Shown here piece by piece: positions 45,878 to 54,895 of a stretch of 64,000 nucleotides of DNA. This DNA comes from Agrobacterium tumefaciens str. B6 (GTDB lineage Bacteria > Pseudomonadota > Alphaproteobacteria > Rhizobiales > Rhizobiaceae): the NCBI RefSeq assembly GCF_001541315.1, contig NZ_LMVK01000013.1:50008-114007 (forward strand), written 5' to 3'. The notes beneath the pieces were generated by a model. It was not told where the DNA came from. It did no database searches and was given only the letters and a program-made list of their open reading frames with translations. Position 1 is the stretch's first letter. Each line of letters opens with the position of its first letter. The translations under genes were made by a program, and so were the position numbers.

Positions 45878-45891
45878 TTGACGATTATCAA
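45878..45891 (-). promoter_or_regulatory. FNR/FixK-type box upstream of nnrR
   Basis: TTGACGATTATCAA differs from the FNR/FixK consensus TTGAT-N4-ATCAA at one base. It lies 134 bp before the nnrR start, in an AT-rich stretch, and overlaps the end of nirV. It would put nnrR under an oxygen-responsive regulator. Confidence 0.7.
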
Positions 45892-46805
45892 GAAATCAGA
45901 GCGGCTGCGCGAAGCTTTTCGAGAAGCGGCGCATACCAGCGCGTATCCTTCACGAGCCGGAAACCGAGATTATCAGGCGGCACGCCGACCGCGCAGCCGC
46001 CGCTTTTCGGGTTTTTAACGAAGGCGCTCATCGCCGCACGGTGTTTTCCCGAAGCGACGGGAATACCGCAGGAGGCGACGATATCCAGCATTTCGCCATC
46101 CGTGCCAAGCGTCACACGCCGGCTGCAGCTCGAGGTCCATTCCCAGACATTGCCGCCGAAATCGGCAAGGCCATATTCGTTTTCGCCGAAGCTGCCATAG
46201 GATTGCGGAACGGGATTGCCCGAGGCCTTGCGGCTGGTCTGCCGCTCGTAGTCCGCCAGCCAGCGCAAGGCCGGGTTTTCACTATCGGCAGCTACGCCAA
46301 GCGTCTCGTCAGGAAAAAGCGAGCCGGCGGCGAAGGCCAGTTCAGTATCACTCGGCAGGCGCCAGGTGGTGCCCGTCCGCTCGCTCAGCCATGCGGCATA
46401 GGCGTGGGCATCATCCTGGCTGATGCCGGTTGCCGGTATCTCGCCGCCGACCGCAGCGGCAAAGCCGGGTTCCGGCTGCTGGCAGCCGCCTTCGGCGACG
46501 CAGCGCGCATAATCCGCGCTCGACACCTGATATTTCATGATCGTCAGATTTTGCCGCATCGTTACGTCGACCATCGGGCCATCGACGGCATAACCATTGC
46601 GGAAATATTCGCCTTCCGCCCGGTAGGTGAAACTGCCAGCAGGCACGGTAACGACCTGCGGCGGCGCCATGGCTGCGCGCGGATCAGTGTCGCTGCGGAT
46701 GATCCCTGACTGGAAACCGATCGCCGTCGCGAGCAGCGTGGCAAGCGAGAGCGGCAAAAGGAGCGAGACGGCATTTGGAAAATGGCTGTTGCCGGGAATG
46801 CCCAT
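45888..46805 (-). CDS. nirV: NirV, formylglycine-generating-enzyme-like protein
   Basis: 305 residues from the ATG at 46805; a TTG at 46835 is a less likely start. An N-terminal membrane or signal segment (AVSLLLPLSLATLLATAIGF) precedes a SUMF1/FGE-sulfatase domain with GGEIPATGISQDDAHAYAAW, TTWRLPSDTELAFAAGS and GLADFGGNVWEWTSSCSRR near residues 210-230. NirV accompanies nirK in many denitrifiers, but its function in nitrite reduction is unproven. It follows nirK at 111 bp on the same strand. Confidence 0.88.
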   Translation of the reverse strand: MGIPGNSHFPNAVSLLLPLSLATLLATAIGFQSGIIRSDTDPRAAMAPPQVVTVPAGSFTYRAEGEYFRNGYAVDGPMVDVTMRQNLTIMKYQVSSADYARCVAEGGCQQPEPGFAAAVGGEIPATGISQDDAHAYAAWLSERTGTTWRLPSDTELAFAAGSLFPDETLGVAADSENPALRWLADYERQTSRKASGNPVPQSYGSFGENEYGLADFGGNVWEWTSSCSRRVTLGTDGEMLDIVASCGIPVASGKHRAAMSAFVKNPKSGGCAVGVPPDNLGFRLVKDTRWYAPLLEKLRAAALIS

Positions 46806-46916
46806 GGGAACCTGCCTGCGTTTTGGGAACGCCAAAGTTCGGGCCTGCCTTCAGGCCGTAGAGAGCAGAAAGGAAGCGCGCCGCACTCTGTTGGCGGCGG
46901 CGCGCTTCCGGGCGCG

Positions 46917-48062
46917 TTAGATGCTCGACGGAGCGAGCACCGCTTGCATCAGGCTGTTGTTCCACTCACCCGTCACCTTGAAGTGGGCCGCCGCGCCCAG
47001 CTCGAAGGCTTCAATGAGGTTGTGGTTGACATAGGCATAGATGCCGGGCTGCTCGAAGGTATAGAAGGCCGCGCCCGCCGTGCCGCCGGGGATGAACCAG
47101 GTTTCCTGGTCGAGATCCGGCGGGTTGCGGAATTTGCCCGTCGCCCAGACATAATCGCCATGGCCGCCGATGAGGTGCGGGCGGGTATCGCGGTTCGCCT
47201 GCGAATGCACGATCAGCACCTTTTCGCCCACGGCGGCCTGAAGGGCGTGTTCCCCCGTCAGGGCGCCGACTGCGCCGTTAAAGACGATGTGGCTTGGCGT
47301 CAGCTTGCGCATGACTTCCAGCGTATCGGCCATGGCGTCGCCGGCGCTTTCATATTTCTTGAAATTGCCGTTCTCGTCGCGGGGGATGTAGAAGTCCTGT
47401 TCGCCGACATAATAGACCTTGTCATAAACAAGCTCCTTGCCGTGGCCGTCCGTCAGGCCCTCGCGCGGCAGCACCATGATCGCGCCATTCATGCCCGAGG
47501 TAACGTGCCACGGTACCATGCCGGGAGGTGCGCAGTGATAGACGAAGACGCCGGCCTTGGTGGCCTTGAACCGCAGGATCGCCTTTTCACCGGGGTTGAC
47601 GATGGTGAGCCCGCCGCCGCCGAGCGCGCCGGTGGCCGAGTGGAAATCGATATTGTGCTGCAGCTCATTGGTATCGGGGTTGATGAGGGTCAGTTCGACA
47701 TAGTCGTCCTTATGCACCACCATCAAGGGGCCGGGAACCGAGCCGTTGAACGTCATGGCGTGGACCTCGGTGCCCTTGTCGTCGAGGACCATTTTCTGTT
47801 CCTTGATCGTCAAGGTGAACTCGACGATCTTCGGTCCGCCTTCGGCTTTCTGCGTGTGGGCATGCACGAATGGCGGCTTGACGAGATCAACCTTTACGCG
47901 AGGAAGCGCTGCAATCTCCGCGCTCGTCAATGGCTTGGCTGCGGCCTTCTTTTCCTCTGCCGCGCTCGCCGCCGATGGTATGACCATGGGGGCTACAGCC
48001 CCTGCAAATGCTGCGCCTGCGAGAATATTACGCCGTGTGATGTGGAAGGTTTCCGTCATCAT
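46917..48062 (-). CDS. nirK: NirK, copper nitrite reductase
   Basis: 381 residues from ATG 48062 or the adjacent 48059, after AGGAGAAAT. The Tat signal ([16 protein letters not shown]) exports the folded copper enzyme. Two cupredoxin domains are present: type 1 and type 2 copper ligands lie in [11 protein letters not shown] and [18 protein letters not shown], with a further type 2 His in [10 protein letters not shown]. It reduces nitrite to nitric oxide in the periplasm using cytochrome c or a cupredoxin. A TTG-N8-CAA site lies about 77 bp upstream. No nitrate or nitrous oxide reductase is visible in the window. Confidence 0.96.
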   Translation of the reverse strand: MMTETFHITRRNILAGAAFAGAVAPMVIPSAASAAEEKKAAAKPLTSAEIAALPRVKVDLVKPPFVHAHTQKAEGGPKIVEFTLTIKEQKMVLDDKGTEVHAMTFNGSVPGPLMVVHKDDYVELTLINPDTNELQHNIDFHSATGALGGGGLTIVNPGEKAILRFKATKAGVFVYHCAPPGMVPWHVTSGMNGAIMVLPREGLTDGHGKELVYDKVYYVGEQDFYIPRDENGNFKKYESAGDAMADTLEVMRKLTPSHIVFNGAVGALTGEHALQAAVGEKVLIVHSQANRDTRPHLIGGHGDYVWATGKFRNPPDLDQETWFIPGGTAGAAFYTFEQPGIYAYVNHNLIEAFELGAAAHFKVTGEWNNSLMQAVLAPSSI

Positions 48063-48138
48063 ATTTCTCCTGTCCCTCTTAGGGCAGAGCATGCTTCGCT
48101 CTGTCACAGCATTTGTAGCGGAGGGGCGGAAATACAAT

Positions 48139-48152
48139 TTGAGATGGAGCAA
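48139..48152 (-). promoter_or_regulatory. Candidate NnrR box upstream of nirK
   Basis: TTGAGATGGAGCAA keeps the TTG-N8-CAA frame of Crp/Fnr sites and one GCAA half, 77 bp before the nirK start. It is the weakest of the set in palindrome quality; its place supports it. Confidence 0.5.
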
Positions 48153-48224
48153 ACTGCGCGTCGGGCCACCTGCGACATTTTGGCAGGCGGTTACGACTTC
48201 ATGCGGAGGCGTCGCACCTCCTCT

Positions 48225-48238
48225 TTGCCTGTTCGCAA
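48225..48238 (+). promoter_or_regulatory. NnrR box upstream of nnrS
   Basis: TTGCCTGTTCGCAA, flanked as CTTTGC...GCAAAG, lies 57 bp before the nnrS start. It matches TTGCG-N4-CGCAA with one change. Confidence 0.7.
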
Positions 48239-48295
48239 AGAAGCGAGACGGGCTTGCGCCTAGACATATGTCAAGACCAAACGAGGAGCATTATA

Positions 48296-49528
48296 ATGAG
48301 TGGTAGCCAAACCGTTCTCACCGAAGGGCGCAGCCGGCCAAAGGGCGGCATTCCAAGGGGGCTGGCACGCACCGGCCCGGTTATCTTTTCTTACGGCTTC
48401 CGGCCATTTTTCCTCGGCGGCGCCATCTGGGCCATCGTGGCGATGGTGTTGTGGATTGCAGCCCTTTCCGGCCTTGTCGACATCGGCGGAGATTACGGTG
48501 CGCCGAACTGGCATGCCCATGAGATGCTGTTTGGTTTCGCTTCGGCGGTGCTGGCCGGCTTTCTACTGACGGCTGTGCCGAACTGGACAGGGCGGCTGCC
48601 GGTGTCGGGCAAACCGCTGGTATGGCTGTTTGCGCTCTGGTGCGCGGGCCGGATTTTTCTGCTCGTGCCGGACACGGTGGGCGTGGTCACCGCTGCAGCC
48701 GTTGACGGGCTGTTCCTGCCGGCACTTCTCACGATCTGCGCGCGCGAGGTCATTGCCGGGCGCAAGTGGAAGGACCTCAAAGTGCTGGGTGGGCTATTGG
48801 CGCTTTCCATTGCCAATATCATTTTCCATGTGGCGGCGATTGAAGGCGACCTGAGCCAGATGGCGACCCGCCTTGCCGTTTCGGCCTACACCGTGCTCGT
48901 CATTATCGTCGGCGGCCGGATCGTGCCGAGTTTTACCCGCAACTGGCTGAACCGTTTCGGCCGCACGGATTTCCCCGTGCCCTATAACGGCTTCGACACC
49001 GCCGCCATCCTCACCGGCATCGCGGCGCTGGCCGTCTGGACGGTAGAGCCCGAGAGCATGGTGGCCGTGCCCACGGCACTTCGGGCAGCTTTCTTGCACG
49101 CCGTGCGTCTCATCCGCTGGCGCGGCTGGACAACCTGGCCTGAGCGGGTGCTAGTGGTGCTGCATGTGGCCTATGTCTTCATCCCCGCCGGTTTCATCGC
49201 CATTGCGCTGGCGGCTCTGGATGTCATGGACACGCGGTCCGTCCTGCACATCTTCACTGTCGGCGTCATCGGCTGCATGATGCTTGCGGTCATGACGAGA
49301 GCAAGCCTTGGCCACACCGGACGCAAGCTTGCGGCCAGCAGGGTCACTATTGCCGCTTATGTGGCGCTGATCGCCTGCGCGCTGCTGAGACCTACAGCCG
49401 AGTTCTTCCCCGGCGCCATGATGCATCTTTACGCCTGCTCGGCGCTTCTCTGGATCGTGGGTTTCGGTCTCTTCTGCGTTGAATATGGGCCGATACTGAT
49501 GCGTGAGCGCAAACCGCTGAAAGCGTAG
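48296..49528 (+). CDS. nnrS: NnrS, haem-copper membrane protein of NO metabolism
   Basis: 410 residues from the ATG at 48296 (CGAGGAGC upstream). About twelve transmembrane helices and typical NnrS segments: FSYGFRPFFLGGAIWAIVAM, PNWHAHEMLFGFASAVLAGF, and HIFTVGVIGCMMLAVMTRAS with conserved His residues. NnrS is linked to tolerance of nitric oxide stress in denitrifiers and pathogens. It diverges from nirK; both have Crp/Fnr-type boxes in the shared 233-bp gap. Confidence 0.93.
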   Translation: MSGSQTVLTEGRSRPKGGIPRGLARTGPVIFSYGFRPFFLGGAIWAIVAMVLWIAALSGLVDIGGDYGAPNWHAHEMLFGFASAVLAGFLLTAVPNWTGRLPVSGKPLVWLFALWCAGRIFLLVPDTVGVVTAAAVDGLFLPALLTICAREVIAGRKWKDLKVLGGLLALSIANIIFHVAAIEGDLSQMATRLAVSAYTVLVIIVGGRIVPSFTRNWLNRFGRTDFPVPYNGFDTAAILTGIAALAVWTVEPESMVAVPTALRAAFLHAVRLIRWRGWTTWPERVLVVLHVAYVFIPAGFIAIALAALDVMDTRSVLHIFTVGVIGCMMLAVMTRASLGHTGRKLAASRVTIAAYVALIACALLRPTAEFFPGAMMHLYACSALLWIVGFGLFCVEYGPILMRERKPLKA

Positions 49529-49554
49529 TCGGGTTCGTTGCTAAACCGCCAAAA

Positions 49555-49589
49555 CGAAACGCCCCGGAAGCAATTTCCGGGGCGTTTCG
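49555..49589. terminator. Bidirectional terminator between nnrS and the DUF2249 gene
   Basis: CGAAACGCCCCGGAA and TTCCGGGGCGTTTCG form a perfect 15-bp stem with a 5-nt loop, flanked by A and T runs (AAAA before, GTTTCGTTAT at the end). It stops both convergent transcripts. Confidence 0.85.
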
Positions 49590-49610
49590 TTATCGAGGAT
49601 ACCCGATGGT

Positions 49611-50144
49611 TTAATGTGCACCGGCCCCGGCGCGGATGAAGATGCGAAACGCCGTGCGCGCCTCGTCGAAATTGCCGGCCCATTGATGGCCCCGGGCCAG
49701 AAGCTCCGGGTAGAGGAAGGTCGGTTCCTGCGGCATCAGCACGAAGATCACGGCACCCGGGGGAAGACGGTCAAGTGCGGCAAGCGTACGGCTCGCCTGA
49801 CCCCCGGTCGCCTCGTCGCTGAGATCGAGATAGATGACCGGGTCTGGCCATATCTGCGGCTCTTCGGCATTGCCCGCAAGCGCCGGCGAAACGGAAATCT
49901 GCTCGGCTTCACTGGATTGCGGCGTAAACAGCACTTCCCAGTCGCCGCCGCCGATTTCCCGGACCTGATGGTTGAAACCGCGCTCGGCCATGACCTTGAA
50001 CAACGGAACGGGCCGGAAGGTGGCCAATAATCGCAGCGCCTCACCCGGCGCAAGCCCGGCCACGGCTTCCATGATTGCCGGAAAGGGCTCGCCGCCGCTC
50101 TGCAAGAGCGGCCGGACATCGAGTTCCCTGATCATTTCCGTCAT
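49611..50144 (-). CDS. DUF2249 protein, denitrification-associated
   Basis: 177 residues. The first part is a DUF2249 domain: IRELDVRPLLQSGGEPFPAI, ALRLLATFRPVPLFKVMAER, GGGDWEVLFTPQ. The second part (about 85-177) continues with TLAALDRLPPGAVIFVLMPQ and resembles a second copy of the same fold. DUF2249 proteins accompany nor and nir genes in many bacteria; their function is unknown, and a role in metal or cofactor handling has been suggested only by context. GAGGTGAAGCA precedes the ATG. It follows another DUF2249 gene at 78 bp. Confidence 0.85.
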   Translation of the reverse strand: MTEMIRELDVRPLLQSGGEPFPAIMEAVAGLAPGEALRLLATFRPVPLFKVMAERGFNHQVREIGGGDWEVLFTPQSSEAEQISVSPALAGNAEEPQIWPDPVIYLDLSDEATGGQASRTLAALDRLPPGAVIFVLMPQEPTFLYPELLARGHQWAGNFDEARTAFRIFIRAGAGAH

Positions 50145-50222
50145 TGCTTCACCTCGTTAGTCGGCTGGCGGCGGCATGAGCCGTCCGCCAGAGGTCTTTT
50201 CACCATGCCGCAGGCGCTGGGG

Positions 50223-50528
50223 TCAATGCTCGGATCCGCAGCAGCATTCGCAGCCGGACATATCGTCCTCGGAACCTTCGGCCTGTTCTTCCAGCCGGCC
50301 GATATCGAGACGCCAGACTTCAGGACCCTGTTCGAGATATTCCCAGCCGAATTCACCGGGGAAATTGGTGGCAAGCTGATAAAGCAGCGGACGGGGATCA
50401 TGATCGCTGGTGATCTGCAGCGATTGCCCTTGAGCCAATGCGCCGAGCGCGCCGAAAATGCGCGGATGGCGTTCGCGGTGCGGAATGATGCGCACATCGA
50501 TATTGGTTGCAGTTTGGGCTTCGGACAT
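50223..50528 (-). CDS. Short DUF2249 protein with cysteine tail
   Basis: 101 residues. DUF2249 core: DVRIIPHRERHPRIFGALGA, SLQITSDHDPRPLLYQLATN, EFGWEYLEQGPEVWRLDI. The C-terminus ends DDMSGCECCCGSEH, four cysteines within five residues plus a terminal His, which could bind a metal or cluster. It lies between norD and the longer DUF2249 gene on one strand and has a TTG-N8-CAA site 93 bp ahead. Function unknown. Confidence 0.85.
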   Translation of the reverse strand: MSEAQTATNIDVRIIPHRERHPRIFGALGALAQGQSLQITSDHDPRPLLYQLATNFPGEFGWEYLEQGPEVWRLDIGRLEEQAEGSEDDMSGCECCCGSEH

Positions 50529-50620
50529 AGGCTGGCTCCACGGCCGCGGATGAAACTATGTCCGGCGGTGCGGCCGGCCGGCGGACTGGAAAAACCTATC
50601 CGCCGTGCGGTTGGGAGACA

Positions 50621-50634
50621 TTGTCGCCGCGCAA
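50621..50634 (-). promoter_or_regulatory. Candidate NnrR box upstream of the DUF2249 pair
   Basis: TTGTCGCCGCGCAA has TTG-N8-CAA with one CGCAA half, 93 bp before the start of the 101-residue DUF2249 gene and 41 bp past the norD stop. It suggests a promoter separate from norCBQD. Confidence 0.55.
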
Positions 50635-50674
50635 ATAAACCTGAGATTCGTCAGGTCTGTTTGCGCGACAGGCT

Positions 50675-52573
50675 TCAGCCGGCAAGGCTGCGATAGATTG
50701 CCGGCAGCGCCGATGGCAGCTTCGCTATCCTGCTGACGATGGCATAACCGTTCTGGCCGAACATGGCCGGAATATAGGATTGCGCCTTGCTGTCGACAGT
50801 CACCCCGAAGACGCTGACGCCCGAGCGTCTTGCCTCGGAAACGGCACGGCGGCTGTCCTCGATGGCGAAGCGACCTTCATAATGATCGACATCGTTCGGC
50901 TTGCCATCCGTCAGCAACAGAAGCAGCTTGCGGCGCTCGGGTCTTTCATGCAGCTTGGCGCTGGCATGGCGGATGGCGGGCCCGATGCGGGTGTAGAAGC
51001 CGGGTTTCAGCGCCGCGATGCGACGCTCGATAGTGTGGCCCATCGGCTCATCGAAATCCTTCACCGTCTCCACCCGCACCCAGGAGCGGCGGCGTGAGGT
51101 GAAGGTCAGGATCGAGTGACTGTCACCGCAGGCGGAAAGCCCGTGGGCAAGCACCAGCAGCGCTTCCTTTTCCACGTCCAGCACTCGGCGATTGTTGAAC
51201 CAGGCGTCGGTCGACAGCGATACGTCGACGAGGATCGTCACGGCAAGATCATGCGCCTGCGGACGGCTTGCCATATGAATGCGGTCGCTGCCCTGTCCGC
51301 CGGCGGCGATGTCGCTTCTGGCGCGCACCACCGCGTCAAGATCGAGATCGTTGCCGTCAAGCTGGGCTCGCAGCATTTCGTGACGTGGCCTCAGTACCTC
51401 GAACTGCCGCCTGACCCGGCGGATAAGGCTCTTGGTGTCCGGGTCGGGTTCCGGTGCCGTCTCAGCACCCTTCGCACGGGAGGCGATGACCCGGCAATGG
51501 TCGGCGAGGTAGGTGCCACTGCGATAATCCCATTCTGGATAGGTCAGTTCCGCCGTCAGCGGCGTATGATCCAGCGCTTCGGGCGGCAGGTCGAGATCGA
51601 AGCGGAAGCGGGCGGAAGGCCGTCCCTTTCTTTCTCCCAGCGTCATGTCGTCCAACTCGTCGGCCGCACTGCCGTCGGCATCGTCGCTGTCGTCACCGGG
51701 ACGGTCGACATTGACCATCTCGGCCATGGCAAGGATCTTTTCGAAACGGTTGAGGATGAAGGGGCTTCGCTCGGTCTGCCGGTTCTCCGCCTTTTCACGC
51801 ACGGCGATATGGCGGGCTGCTTCCGCCCCCTGCGGCGCCGCGCTCGCTGCCGGCTGGTCTTCGCCCTGCCGCGCCTCGGAGGTTTCGCGCAGCAGCGTGT
51901 CCGGCCAGAGCGGAACCGGCAGCATGGGCAGGTAGCGCGGCGGCGCTTTGACCGGGAAGCCGGCGGGCGGTGTGTGGCCCTCGATCCCCGCCGCTTCCGC
52001 CAGCATGGAGAGCACTCGTTGTTCCACCTGCTGCTCGGCCTGCGGCAGCGGCCGCTTCTGGCGCACCGCGAGCAGGGCAGCGCAAAGCCGCCGATAACGG
52101 GTCTTCATTCCGGGGAAGGCACGGATGACAGCTTCCGCCAGTTCTGCGGCGCGGTCGAGCCGGGCAAGATCGTTGCGCAGCGGGTCGGCGACCATGACCG
52201 GTTGAAGCGGCATCATCGCCATGGCGGCCGCGAGCCAGAGATAGAGATCGCGGTTGAGGCGGCGGTCGGGAAACAGATCGAGCACCGGCGGCAGCATCAG
52301 CGTGGCGTGATCGCGGCCGGGCTGGGCCAGTTTCTCCTCGCCAAGGCCCATGCGCTGGCGAAGCCTCAGCCGGTGCTTGGAGGTGCGCGCGCGCGCCGGG
52401 GCGATCTGCACCGCATGTTCACCGCCAAAACCGCGGAAACAGATGGCCAGCACGGCCTGCATGTCCTCCAGCTTCACGGCATGATCTGGAAAGCGCAGCC
52501 ATGTGCCGGTTTCGCCGATCAGCCTGTGCCAGGCGCGGCCGACGGTTTCTTCCAGTTCCAGAAAGTCCAGCAT
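50675..52573 (-). CDS. norD: NorD, nitric oxide reductase activation protein
   Basis: 632 residues. The C-terminal third is a von Willebrand factor A domain: AVTILVDVSLSTDAWFNNRR supplies the MIDAS DxSxS motif near residue 440, and KLLLLLTDGKPNDVDHY completes it. A long variable middle part is rich in charged residues. NorD works with the AAA+ protein NorQ to insert metal cofactors into, or otherwise activate, NorCB. It is the last gene of norCBQD. Confidence 0.94.
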   Translation of the reverse strand: MLDFLELEETVGRAWHRLIGETGTWLRFPDHAVKLEDMQAVLAICFRGFGGEHAVQIAPARARTSKHRLRLRQRMGLGEEKLAQPGRDHATLMLPPVLDLFPDRRLNRDLYLWLAAAMAMMPLQPVMVADPLRNDLARLDRAAELAEAVIRAFPGMKTRYRRLCAALLAVRQKRPLPQAEQQVEQRVLSMLAEAAGIEGHTPPAGFPVKAPPRYLPMLPVPLWPDTLLRETSEARQGEDQPAASAAPQGAEAARHIAVREKAENRQTERSPFILNRFEKILAMAEMVNVDRPGDDSDDADGSAADELDDMTLGERKGRPSARFRFDLDLPPEALDHTPLTAELTYPEWDYRSGTYLADHCRVIASRAKGAETAPEPDPDTKSLIRRVRRQFEVLRPRHEMLRAQLDGNDLDLDAVVRARSDIAAGGQGSDRIHMASRPQAHDLAVTILVDVSLSTDAWFNNRRVLDVEKEALLVLAHGLSACGDSHSILTFTSRRRSWVRVETVKDFDEPMGHTIERRIAALKPGFYTRIGPAIRHASAKLHERPERRKLLLLLTDGKPNDVDHYEGRFAIEDSRRAVSEARRSGVSVFGVTVDSKAQSYIPAMFGQNGYAIVSRIAKLPSALPAIYRSLAG

Positions 52574-52645
52574 GGTTTATCCTCATGGCATCGGGCCGGA
52601 ATGCGCGGGCCTCGCCGCGCATTCCGATATGGATATAAATGCGCC

Positions 52646-53458
52646 CTATCGGATGATCGCATCCGCGACTTCATGCAGCGCGGCCTTCACGTCAGGCCCG
52701 TCGGTCCGCGGCTCGATCATCGCCGCGCGCACGGCCTGGCGGGCGGGAAGGCCGGTATCGATGAGGCTGGCGCAATAGACGAGCAGGCGGGTGGAGACGC
52801 CCTCTTCCAGATCGTGGCCTTTCAAGCCGCGCAGCCGGTGGGCGAGATCGACGAGCGGCTCGACATCGCGCGCATCGAGCCCGCTTTCATGCGAAACGAC
52901 GGCGATTTCCTGTTCCTTGGGCAGAAAGTCGAATTCAATGGCGACGAAACGCTGGCGGGTGCTGGGGTTCAGGCTTTTCAGCAGGTTCTGGTAGCCGGGA
53001 TTGTAGGACACGACGAGCATGAAGCCGGAGGGCGCTTGCAGAACCTCGCCGGTGCGCTCCAGCGGCAGGATGCGGCGGTCGTCGGTAAGCGGATGCAGCA
53101 CGACGGCCACATCCTTGCGCGCCTCGACGATCTCGTCGAGGTAACATATGCCGCCCTGGCGCACCGAGCGTGTCAGCGGGCCGTCAATCCACACGGTTTC
53201 ACCGCCTTTCAGCAGGTAACGGCCGGTCAGGTCGGCGGCGGCAAGGTCGTCGTGGCATGAAACTGTCGAAAGCGGCAGGCCGAGTTTCGCCGCCATATGG
53301 CTGACGAAACGGGTCTTGCCGCAGCCTGTCGGGCCTTTCAGCAGAAGCGGCAATTGCCGCACCCAGGCGCTTTCGAACAACACGCATTCATTGCCGAGCG
53401 GCGTGTAGAAGGGGGCATCCGGCAGGGGCGGCGGTGTCGGGCGGAAGAGGGTGTTCAT
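52646..53458 (-). CDS. norQ: NorQ, AAA+ ATPase for NO reductase activation
   Basis: 270 residues from the ATG at 53458, which has GGAG at the right distance; an ATG 12 bases earlier lacks one. MoxR-type AAA+: Walker A LLLKGPTGCGKTRFVSHMAA near residue 40, Walker B GGICYLDEIVEARKDV near 105, sensor VVSYNPGYQNLLKSLNPSTR near 155. It is paired with NorD to remodel and activate nitric oxide reductase. The gap to norB is 66 bp. Confidence 0.95.
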   Translation of the reverse strand: MNTLFRPTPPPLPDAPFYTPLGNECVLFESAWVRQLPLLLKGPTGCGKTRFVSHMAAKLGLPLSTVSCHDDLAAADLTGRYLLKGGETVWIDGPLTRSVRQGGICYLDEIVEARKDVAVVLHPLTDDRRILPLERTGEVLQAPSGFMLVVSYNPGYQNLLKSLNPSTRQRFVAIEFDFLPKEQEIAVVSHESGLDARDVEPLVDLAHRLRGLKGHDLEEGVSTRLLVYCASLIDTGLPARQAVRAAMIEPRTDGPDVKAALHEVADAIIR

Positions 53459-53524
53459 GGTCATCTCCATGTTTGATGGTAAGGAACCGGCTCTCCGGGG
53501 GAAAAGGAGAGCCGGTCCGTTTTC

Positions 53525-54871
53525 TCATTCGGCGGGCTGCACGAGGCGGGCAACGTCACCCTGTTTTTCTTTGCCCGGGACCAGGATTGCCCAGATGAAC
53601 ATGGCCGCCGAAATGAGAACCGCGAAACCCGAGCCGAGGCGGATCCAGTAGAAGATCGCCAGATGGTCCTGCACATCCATGAAGCTTTCGCCCATGACGC
53701 GCTGCAGCTGGATCTGCACCACGCCGGCAAAGGTCAGTGCGAAGGTCATCACCGACATGGCCGTGCACATCACCCAGAAGCTCGTCATCGAAAGCCACTG
53801 ATTGTAAGGCGCGCGCTTTCGCATTTCCGGCACGGCATAGGCCATCATGGCGAGGTTCAGCATCACATAGGCGCCGAAGAAGGCGAGGTGTCCGTGAGCA
53901 GCGGTGAGCTGCGTGCCGTGGCTATAGTAATTCACCGACGACAGCGTATGCAGGAAGCCCCAGACGCCGGCACCGAAGAAGGCCATGACCGAGCAGCCGA
54001 TCGACCAGAGCAGTGCCGCGCGGTTCTCATGCTTGCGGCCGGCCTTCCAGGTCATGACGAAGGTGAAGATGACCATGGTGAAGAAGGGGGCCACTTCCAG
54101 CGTCGAGAAGAGCGAGCCGATCCATTGCCAGTAACCGGGCGCGCCGATCCAGTAATAGTGGTGTCCGGTGCCGAGGATGCCCGAGAAGAGGGCAAGGCCG
54201 ACGATGACATAGAGCCATTTTTCCACCACTTCGCGGTCGATGCCGTTGAGCTTGATCATCAGGAAGGCGAGGATCGAGGCCATGATCAGTTCCCACACGC
54301 CTTCCACCCAAAGATGGATGACGTACCACCAGTACATCTTGTCGAGCGCCAGGTTCATGGGATTGTAGAAGGCGAAGAGGAAGAAGATCGCCAGACCCCA
54401 GAGACCGAAGAGCAGGATGTTGATAACAGTGGTCTTGCGACCCTTCAGCGCCGTCATGGTGATGTTGAACAGGAACATCAGGACGACGAGGACGATGCCG
54501 ACCTTGATGGCGAAGGGCTGCTCGAGGAATTCGCGGCCTTCATGGATGCGGAACATATATCCGACCACTGCAACGGCTGCGGCCACCAGAAAGATCCAGA
54601 ACTGCGCGATGGCGAGTTTCGGGCTGTAAAGCTCCGTTTCCGTCTCTTCCGGCAGCAGGTAGAAGGTCGAGCCCATGAAGCCCATCAGCAGCCACACCAC
54701 AAGGGCGTTGGTGTGGATCATGCGCACGATGTTGAAGGGCAGAAGCTCGGAAAGCGTATTGGGCAGCACGTAGATCGTGGCGGCGACGACGCCGAACAGG
54801 ATCTGCGCCACGAACAGCCCGATTGCGCCGTAAAAATACAGCATGGCGACTTTTTGTGTCTGGTATTTCAT
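53525..54871 (-). CDS. norB: NorB, nitric oxide reductase large subunit
   Basis: 448 residues with twelve transmembrane helices, a haem-copper oxidase-superfamily enzyme that reduces two NO to N2O using cytochrome c electrons. Haem and non-haem iron ligands are visible: MIHTNALVVWLLMGF, VIHLWVEGVWELIMASILAF, GTGHHYYWIGAPGYWQW and AAHGHLAFFGAYVMLNLAMM. The conserved Glu in HLWVEGVWE is present. It lies 24 bp after norC, which carries the electron-entry haem. Confidence 0.96.
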   Translation of the reverse strand: MKYQTQKVAMLYFYGAIGLFVAQILFGVVAATIYVLPNTLSELLPFNIVRMIHTNALVVWLLMGFMGSTFYLLPEETETELYSPKLAIAQFWIFLVAAAVAVVGYMFRIHEGREFLEQPFAIKVGIVLVVLMFLFNITMTALKGRKTTVINILLFGLWGLAIFFLFAFYNPMNLALDKMYWWYVIHLWVEGVWELIMASILAFLMIKLNGIDREVVEKWLYVIVGLALFSGILGTGHHYYWIGAPGYWQWIGSLFSTLEVAPFFTMVIFTFVMTWKAGRKHENRAALLWSIGCSVMAFFGAGVWGFLHTLSSVNYYSHGTQLTAAHGHLAFFGAYVMLNLAMMAYAVPEMRKRAPYNQWLSMTSFWVMCTAMSVMTFALTFAGVVQIQLQRVMGESFMDVQDHLAIFYWIRLGSGFAVLISAAMFIWAILVPGKEKQGDVARLVQPAE

Positions 54872-54895
54872 CTCGTCATCTCCTTGCCGTCCACC

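Noticed and set aside
46782..48263. 493-codon forward frame across nirK
   Set aside because: Antisense to nirK, which has complete copper ligands and a Tat signal.
51116..53260. 714-codon forward frame across norD and norQ
   Set aside because: Antisense to two well-supported genes; composition is His/Gln/Arg/Gly-rich as expected for a shadow.
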